From assembly GCA_023213315.1 (NCBI GenBank), contig JAKCPI010004326.1, positions 36,271 to 100,270 on the forward strand: a stretch of 64,000 nt of DNA. The letters are read 5' to 3'. Below the pieces are notes generated by a model. It had not been told where the DNA came from, searched no databases, and saw only the letters and a list, made by a program, of their open reading frames with translations. Each line of letters begins with the position of its first letter. The first letter of the stretch is position 1. A program made the translations under genes and the position numbers. Positions 57,716 through 64,000 of the stretch are shown piece by piece. Source of the stretch: Euborellia annulipes. Lineage: Eukaryota; Arthropoda; Insecta; Dermaptera; Anisolabididae.

Positions 57716-58199
57716 CAGTGCCGGATTACTCATTAGGCAGAGTAGGCGATCGCCTATGGGCTCGACGCTTTTTAGGGGCCACGCAACATTTGATTTTTTT
57801 AAAACTCTTTCGGCAACTGTGGTCTTTTAGATCCCGTCGCTATTTATTTAAATTAATTGGAAGCCAAATCAATTGAAATGAAATTTTGTCGAGGCAAACC
57901 CGCGACCCCTGGTAAAAGAGGCAAGCATTGCAGGGAAGTTAACCTCTATAGATAATTATTTTTTGAGGAGGGATGGGTGGGCTCATTTTTGGTAATTTAT
58001 CCCCCCCCCCACCTTTTTATAAACATATTTTAAATAAATTAATTTACATAAATTAATGTTTTACTCAATGATAAATTTTTTATGAAAATTTTTAAAATGT
58101 ATATAAATTTCGATTTTTGGAAATCCGTGGGAAATTTTAAGAACAGGGCCCCGAGTTTTCAACTGTCTAAGGGCCTCTTTCTTGTTTAATCCGGCACTG
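57716..58199. mobile_element. hAT-like MITE hosting a SINE B
   Basis: The ends CAGTGCCGGATTA and TAATCCGGCACTG are inverted. The flanks GGGATCCC and GAGATCCC match at 7 of 8. SINE B lies at 57800-57945 inside it, and a C-run follows. Confidence 0.88.
57800..57945 (-). mobile_element. SINE B copy nested in a MITE
   Basis: CTCTTTCGGCAACTGTGGTC, TTTTAGATCCCGTCGC, TTGGAAGCCAAATCAATTGA and GCAAACCCGCGACCC are seen. The head is degraded beyond GCAAGCATTGC. Confidence 0.8.
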
Positions 58200-58451
58200 G
58201 AGATCCCTAGGAACAACCGTGTGCTAGGTATTCCTAAAAAATTGGCTTATAAACTTATTTTTTATATAAATATATTGCAGCTTTTTACTCACAATTTTTT
58301 GCAGTTCCAAACATCACATAAGATATATAAGGTATTTGTGCAGCGATCCCTGGAACACAAAACAGCCTTTGAAGAGGTTTAGAATCACAAAATATATATA
58401 TGTATGAGGGTTTAGAACATGGTTTAGAATTATAAGTTTAATTTTTAAAAA

Positions 58452-58883
58452 TCTCCACAAGAGTGCAGCACAATCAGTTATTTTATATTATAAGGATATC
58501 TATACAAAATATGTATAGTTTATATTAAAAATTTCCAAATCCAATAATAATATGTATCAGGAGATTAAAAACATAAAGGAGTGTCACTTCTGACGTGACG
58601 TCACTTTTGGCGCCAACACACTCTTCTATTCTCACAACAAACAGCAGGATTTCTTTGTCTGATTTGTGCTGCGACCTTGTGGAGATGTTTTGAATTATAA
58701 GTATAATTTTTAGTCTCCACAAGAGTGCAGCACAAATCAGTTATTTTATTCAATTAATATACAAAATATTAAAATAGCCAATTCCAATGATAATATGTAT
58801 CAGGAGATTAAAAACAGAAAGGAGTGTTACTTCTGACGTGACATCACTTTTGGCGCCAACACACTCCTCTACTATTCTATTCT
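58452..58883. repeat. Direct-repeat pair with an inverted third copy; CRE-like sites
   Basis: Copy A (58452-58634) and copy B (58714-58883) share TCTCCACAAGAGTGCAGCAC, ATAATATGTATCAGGAGATT and TTTTGGCGCCAACACACTC. Between them lies an inverted copy of the CTCCACAAG..GCAGCACAAATCAG part. Copy A has TGACGTGACGTCAC (a perfect CRE palindrome TGACGTCA) next to TTTTGGCGCC (E2F-like); copy B has the CRE mutated to TGACATCA. Confidence 0.85.
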
Positions 58884-59041
58884 CCTGTTCGTTAGACCTA
58901 ATATATTTTCTTTTAATTTTTACTAAAATAAAAATTAAAACGTATGAAGAAAAAATAAATTTTAATAATAATTATTTATAATTATATTTATTAATCATAT
59001 AAACATTTGATATATATATATAGTCTATACTCAAAATACAG

Positions 59042-59123
59042 TAAAAAAATCTGGTGTGACTGGCGCACAGCACACAACTTTCTCTTACCTTCGGTAATCG
59101 AAAGTTGTGTTCTGTGCTTTTCA
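59042..59123. repeat. Solo R hairpin cut by a hAT-like sequence
   Basis: AATCTGGTGTGACTGGCGCA and ACAACTTTCTCTTACC form the left half. The right half runs to GTGCTTTTCA and is then replaced by CAGGGGCCGGCGCAGG. Confidence 0.8.
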
Positions 59124-59487
59124 CAGGGGCCGGCGCAGGAAAGATATTTTTTTGTGCCCCCTCCCCCCCCAAAAACTTTAAAAATTTAATTTGCCGCCCC
59201 CCTCCTTAAAATTTTTCCCGATCTCAAAAATTTTTCTGCGAAATTTTTTTTTTTTTTCGCGGAACCAAAATTTTTTCCACACGTAAAAATATTTTACCTT
59301 TTTTTTAGAGACACAAAATTTTGCCGCCCCCCGGGACCGAAATTTTGTGTGCTGCCCCGCGGAACATCAATTTTTGCGGAACCAAAATTTATTTTTCCCT
59401 TTTTGCCGCCCTCTCCAGGTTGCCGCCCTAGGCGGCCGCCTAGTTTGCCTAGTGGACGCGCCGCCTCTGCCTCTGGATCCGCCCTTG
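59124..59487. mobile_element. Composite hAT-like sequence
   Basis: It starts CAGGGGCCGGCGCAGG and ends GGATCCGCCCTTG, but the flanks do not match (GCTTTTCA against ATTATAAG). Internal C-runs and TTTGCCGCCC blocks suggest two related MITEs fused by recombination. Confidence 0.55.
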
Positions 59488-60600
59488 ATTATAAGTGAGT
59501 GACCGCCACAAGCGGGCCAAAACCAGAGCGGCTATTTTTTTGATATTTCTCATTCTGAGTGGAAGGGGGAATAAGAAGAGAGGGGAGAACTTCCCCTCTT
59601 CATTTCTCCTTCTTCCCCTCTTCATTTCCCCTTCAATATGGCGCGAGGACTCTTGCTGTGTTATTAGCTGATTGTCGAGTGTATAATATTGTGTTGAGTT
59701 CATATACTCAATTTGTGCTAAAAAGAACTCCATTGTTATTCCAATTTTAATCATACGTATTAACTAATTCCAATCATTTTGAGATGCATTCTCTGTTCAA
59801 ATAACCATACATAATAATTTCAAAGCTTTTCTCCAATATTCAGGTATTTGAATAAATATTTTATATAACTGTTACAAACATGACTAATTATTCAAAAATA
59901 ATTTATATATTAATAAATAATAGGGTAAGAGAAAAAGTAAAAAATTAATGTTTGAAAAATTTCATAAAAAGACTAAGCTGATTCGGTTGGTGTCTTTTTT
60001 CATTAAATATCTTTCTGCCATTATTTTTTCCCCCTTTCCTCCTTGTAGCAACTATTTGTCGCCAGAGTGCTCTAGTGTCGCCTATTTCATTGTTTCATTT
60101 AATTTCTAAATACATTTCATTTGCCAAAGTTGACTTAACCTAACAAGAAAATTAATTAATTTACTTATTGTTAATAATCTCTAAAGATCAGATGTTTTGT
60201 ACCCAAATGAATAATGTTGTGAAACTTAAATGCAAACGAATTGACAAGTTCTTTTTAAAATAATGAATCAATTTCATCTCTAAGGTGATTGACATTTGGA
60301 ATAATTTGATTCCAATAATTTCGAATCTGAGGTATTTCGCAATGTCAACTATAAATAAGTTATTAAATAAAAACTATCACTACATAATAAAATGTGATCG
60401 GATCACCAGACTTTAGTAATAATCCAATTGCCTAGTTATTTCACATTTTAAGAGTAAATAAGTCAGTTGTAAATCATATTCTTAACCCTATTAATTTCAT
60501 TTTTTTTTTTTTATTTCAATTTTGTTTTATATTCTTCAAAATATTAATAATAAAAGTTACTTGGAGAAAATAGCTGTACCTAACATTTTCCCCTTGTTTT
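59488..60600. other. Mostly AT-rich; GC-richer patch at 59550-59660
   Basis: The patch has CTTCCCCTCTTCATTT repeated and GGCGCGAGGACTC, which may be promoter-like or repeat-derived. Otherwise nothing was recognised before the exon candidate at 60605. Confidence 0.4.
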
Positions 60601-60604
60601 TTAG

Positions 60605-60736
60605 GTTGCCCCCGCGCCGGCGTCCGATGGGCGACTCCACGTCTTCTGCTCGCTGGTGTCATCCTGGTGCTCAATGGACACTAAAATGAACAACAGCAAC
60701 AACAACAAAACAACCCTCTCGTCTCATTCATCATGA
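60605..60736 (+). CDS. Possible terminal coding exon, frame uncertain
   Basis: A strong 3' splice-site context lies just before this exon: a branch-point-like CTAAC at about 60580, then a pyrimidine tract of C and T, then TTTTTTAG at 60597-60604. The next 80 bp are strikingly GC-rich for this window. The longest frame reads VAPAPASDGRLHVFCSLV and goes on through a run of Asn (MNNSNNNK) to TGA at 60734-60736. The two other frames stop at 60686-60693 and earlier than the long frame. The gene is not recognised, the phase is unknown, and upstream exons must lie far away or in the unassigned AT-rich DNA. Confidence 0.35.
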   Translation, partial: VAPAPASDGRLHVFCSLVSSWCSMDTKMNNSNNNKTTLSSHSS

Positions 60737-60739
60737 ACA

Positions 60740-62480
60740 TCTCTCCCCCATCTCTATTTCTCTCTCTCTATCTCTTTCTCTTTCACTTATCGGCCTCGAT
60801 GTGTTATTTAACCAGTGAATGATGATGAAAAATAACATTTTAAAATGTATATGGTAAAAAAAAACACGTCATCTTTTTAATCAATATTATTATTAATATT
60901 ATTCTTTTCATTAGATAAAAACCGGCTCATTTCTTGTATATCTGTGTGTTAACTATGTGGATTTATTAAATATGGTATTACAAAAAAAGACACATGCTTT
61001 AAAAAAAAAAATAATGAATTGTGGCGTCATTAGAAATGCAAAAAAAGGACATTGGGATGTATAAAAGGTATTAATATCAAAAAGATAATCCCTTTCTTCT
61101 TCTAATCATTTCGCTCTTTAATCATCATAAAGAAAAGGTGTTTCATTCTGAGATTATATTTTTGTTTTTAGAAATTATTATTCAGATGGATCCAAAATAA
61201 TTTTAAAGAGAGAAAACATTATATTAATGAGTGAAATATCTTAATTTAAATCATTATAAATGGCGAAGTGATTTTTTTTTTTTAAAGAGCTGTGATTAAA
61301 GATAAATAATTATTTATCTTTAATTATAATGCAAGATGGATTTTTAATAGAAATACATTTGCTTGCAGGATGTTGGCTAATTGAAGACATCAACAAAATA
61401 TCCAAGCTCTCGTCCTAAAACGATTGTTGACTAAGATAAGGTGAAATCTGCTTACATATTCTATTTATCCATATAATCAGTATCCGTCCCAGCTACTATA
61501 GCTCCTGAGGCAAAGGCTTAACTCAGCGCCTAATAATTAATTCATTTCCTTTCCTCAAATGATATCCCTTAATAAGAATAACCGGAACTCCCAAAGCTTT
61601 TGAAAACACACAAAAAATTAATACACCAATTTTCTTCATATTATATACACATCTGTTAATTTATAAATATACACGGAGGTAAAATTTTAGTAAGATAATA
61701 CGGCGTCTGTGTTAACCCGGCGACCCTCTACGTATGATATAATTTTCCTAAAATTCTTAATTCCTCAATTTAATCTGAACAAAGAATTTGATTAATTTTG
61801 GAATTTCAAGAAAATTTTGAACCTTTTTGAAATTAAAATAATTTTGAGATGAGTTTGAATTTGAATTGATTTGGACCTATTGCCGTTCCATGGAAAAGGA
61901 ATTTGTCCCACTTGAGAAGTGGAAAGTCCTAGTTCAAGACCAGGCTCAATCAAACACAATTTCATCTCATAAATTATGTTTAGAGATATATTGACTGGTA
62001 CCTTACAGTCTTAAAGTATGTTGTTTGAAAGTAATTTATAATTTTATTTTATACTTTGAATATCGAAAATATAAATATTTGATTATTTTTTTACAGTTGC
62101 ACAATCCTCATTTACTTATGATTTTATTTATGGACCGATTATTATGGAATTTGTAAAATTAAATATTGATTACTTGAGGAAGAAACTTGGATTTCCTAAC
62201 AACAATCATGGACGATAGATATGGATATGAATTCTACGTTTATTCTTTTGAAAAATGTAGGTAGCAAAATTATTTGAAATCAGGGAAGATATTTTGAAAA
62301 GTTTTTAATTTTCATTAAATATCTTTCCTATAAGATTTATTCAAAATAAAGGGAGATGTGAGATTCTCATCTTTTTTGCTCACTTTTAAGGGATAATAAA
62401 GCTTCATAAATACTGATTCAAATAATAGTGATTATATGAACTCATTTTTTTTCATTTTTAAAGAGCGTTTGGGACATAGA
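60740..62480. other. AT-rich DNA, possible 3'UTR at its start
   Basis: 60740-60960 begins with a CT-rich tract (ATCTCTATTTCTCTCTCT) and could be the 3'UTR of the exon candidate just upstream. Nothing else was recognised. Confidence 0.4.
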
Positions 62481-62486
62481 AATTAC

Positions 62487-62646
62487 ATTAAGATCTTTTT
62501 TGGCATCGAACGCCATTTAGATCCCGTCCCTATTCACTTAAATTGATAGGTAGCCAATACAATTTAATTTTCGTCACAAGGGACGGGTTGCGAACCCGCG
62601 ACCCTTGGTACAAATGGCATGCCTATCCCTACACTAAGGCCCGGGA
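62487..62646 (-). mobile_element. SINE B, full-length copy
   Basis: On the minus strand the head starts CCCGGGCCTTAGTGTAGGGA (A box), with GGGTTCGCAACCC as B box. The body GTAGCCAATACAATTTAA is on the plus strand, and the core is TCTAAATGGCG. This is the best-preserved B copy. Confidence 0.87.
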
Positions 62647-62649
62647 TAT

Positions 62650-64000
62650 AGAGTTGCCTCTCATCATGATAGAATTATTTTAAAAAATTTGGAATTTGAT
62701 AAACATTAAACAACGGCATTAGAACTAAACGAATTAGTTGGGAAAAATTAAAAAAAAATTCAATTCCAAGTATGGGAAGTTTTATTATATCAAGGTTTGA
62801 GTTTAAAATATATATGTTTACTCTGGTACTTTATAATATTTTATAAAAAAGATAATTAATACCGGTGTATATATAAATATATATATTTTTATTTCATACA
62901 TAAAAAGAATGTTATTTAATATATTTTAAAAATATGCTCTAGAATTTTTCTTTATTTTAATTTAATTAACAAATTGCTCTTGTGTCCTCTCGCTTAGAAA
63001 GTGAATGGCGAATGACCTCAAATAACACGAGACGTTGAAAATTAAAGGACAATTTTCTCTCTTGAACAAAATTAACAAATTTCCGAGATAGTGTTTTATA
63101 AAATATATTAACATGCTATAGAATGTTAATATCAAATTCATTGTTTTTTCAAAATATTTCTTAATAATGATATTTGAATGAGCAAAAGATTAAAATTTTC
63201 TACCGGTTATTCCTGGTGTATTGTTTCCAATCAATGTTCTTCAATAAATAAAATTTGTTCTTTTCTGATCCTATTTTTTTCATAACAAGTCAAATCAACT
63301 TATTAAAAATTGAATTCATAGTATTTTTTTTTTAATTTGTCCTAGTACTATTTCCATTTCAAAAAGTTAATGGGTAGTCCGTCATTTTAAGTGAACAGCG
63401 CTTTTAAAAGGATCTTAAAATTTATATCACAACATTTTCCCTTTAATAGATCGAGCCGCAGATGCCACTTTTCGAAGAATTACTCTTTCACATGTTCCCA
63501 TCATTTTTTATTTCATTTCCCATTGAAGTATTTATTGTCCACATGTAAAAATGAAAAAAAAAAAAATCATTTATTATTTGAATTTCCATAAGAGAGAAAA
63601 TTACTTTAATAATAATAAAATATATTTTTTAAATGAAATATTAAAACTGATTCAGAAAAATAGAGAGGAACAAAATTTACATTCTTATTTTTATTGGGAC
63701 AAAGTTTTCTCGGTGTTTATAAAAAAGCAATTTTATCTTTTAAATGAAAATTAAGAGAACAATAGGTAACATCAGCAGATAGCCAGGTTATTAGTCTTCT
63801 GTTTTTGGCTTTAATGAAATATCGCCATAAAGCCGAAACTGTTTCCTAAACAGAGAGTTTTATTTTCGTGGCTGCCTGCTCCTGTCCCTTATTGTTTAAA
63901 TACAACAACCACTTTAACCCTTCAATTCGAAAATTAAGAGACCTATAACTATGGCATTCTGACAGGGAGTTCGAAGGGGGCAAGATGAATTTACTCAACC
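62650..64000. other. AT-rich DNA to the window edge
   Basis: No gene was recognised. A less AT-rich patch at 63770-63960 contains GGCTTTAATGAAATATCGCC and GCCGAAACTG, which is reminiscent of a retroelement end but not decidable. Confidence 0.4.

Noticed and set aside
59449..59754. 101-codon minus-strand frame
   Set aside because: It begins inside a MITE end and continues through a low-complexity CTTCCCC patch. There is no recognisable domain.

Overview
This is an AT-rich, repeat-dense eukaryotic nuclear window. The base composition, a spliced gene with a long intron, tRNA-derived SINEs, hAT-like MITEs, a mariner relic and many foldback repeats all suit an arthropod. A caligid copepod (sea louse type) is my loose guess from the general look of the repeats; nothing here proves the species. 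There are no bacterial-style operons, and almost all short open frames are chance frames or repeat-derived.  Only one gene is recognised with certainty: a complete two-exon Pin1-type (parvulin, WW + PPIase) prolyl isomerase on the + strand at 42321-44191. It has a promoter-like region with CCAAT and TATA motifs just upstream, and a foldback MITE sits in its 1.39 kb intron. Two further terminal-exon candidates are supported only by splice-acceptor and coding signals (26005-26070 and 60605-60736). A few GC-richer islands (around 5130-5430, 18700-18870, 22440-22660, 26930-27060, 34440-34600 and 41880-42130) stand out from the AT-rich background and may be promoters or exons.  The rest is mainly mobile DNA. 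(1) At least fourteen short elements have hAT-type ends (CAGNGGCG, CAAGGGCGG or TAGGGCTGG classes), most with 8-bp target duplications that can be read directly; many carry a long G-run near one end and a C-run near the other. (2) Two tRNA-derived SINE families (called A and B here) have different heads and bodies but share a 3' core reading TAAATGGCCT..GTTGCCGAAAAG. (3) A family of about 650 bp (called R here) begins TTTTACTTTCTCTTACC and ends in an 85-95 bp hairpin that also occurs alone. (4) Large foldback elements include a 2.7 kb palindrome at 10809-13507, whose arms are arrays of a ~160 bp repeat that reverse at the centre. (5) Several small inverted-repeat elements contain hammerhead-ribozyme-like cores (CUGANGA..GAAA..GUC), similar to the ends of Penelope-like retroelements. 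(6) A Tc1/mariner transposase relic lies at 48795-49590 on the minus strand.  By region: 0-10 kb is R copies, a foldback and MITEs; 10.8-13.5 kb is the giant palindrome; 14.5-20 kb holds a TAGGG-class MITE, SINE A and Penelope-like fragments; 20-25.8 kb holds MITEs, R copies and a near-perfect 596-bp tandem duplication; 26-30 kb is mostly featureless AT-rich DNA with one exon candidate; 30.9-33.8 kb is nested foldbacks and SINEs; 35-41 kb is small repeats; 41.9-44.2 kb is the PIN1 gene; 45-49.6 kb is foldbacks, R and mariner; 50-59.5 kb is a dense cluster of hAT MITEs with nesting; 59.5-64 kb is mostly unique with one exon candidate and one SINE B.
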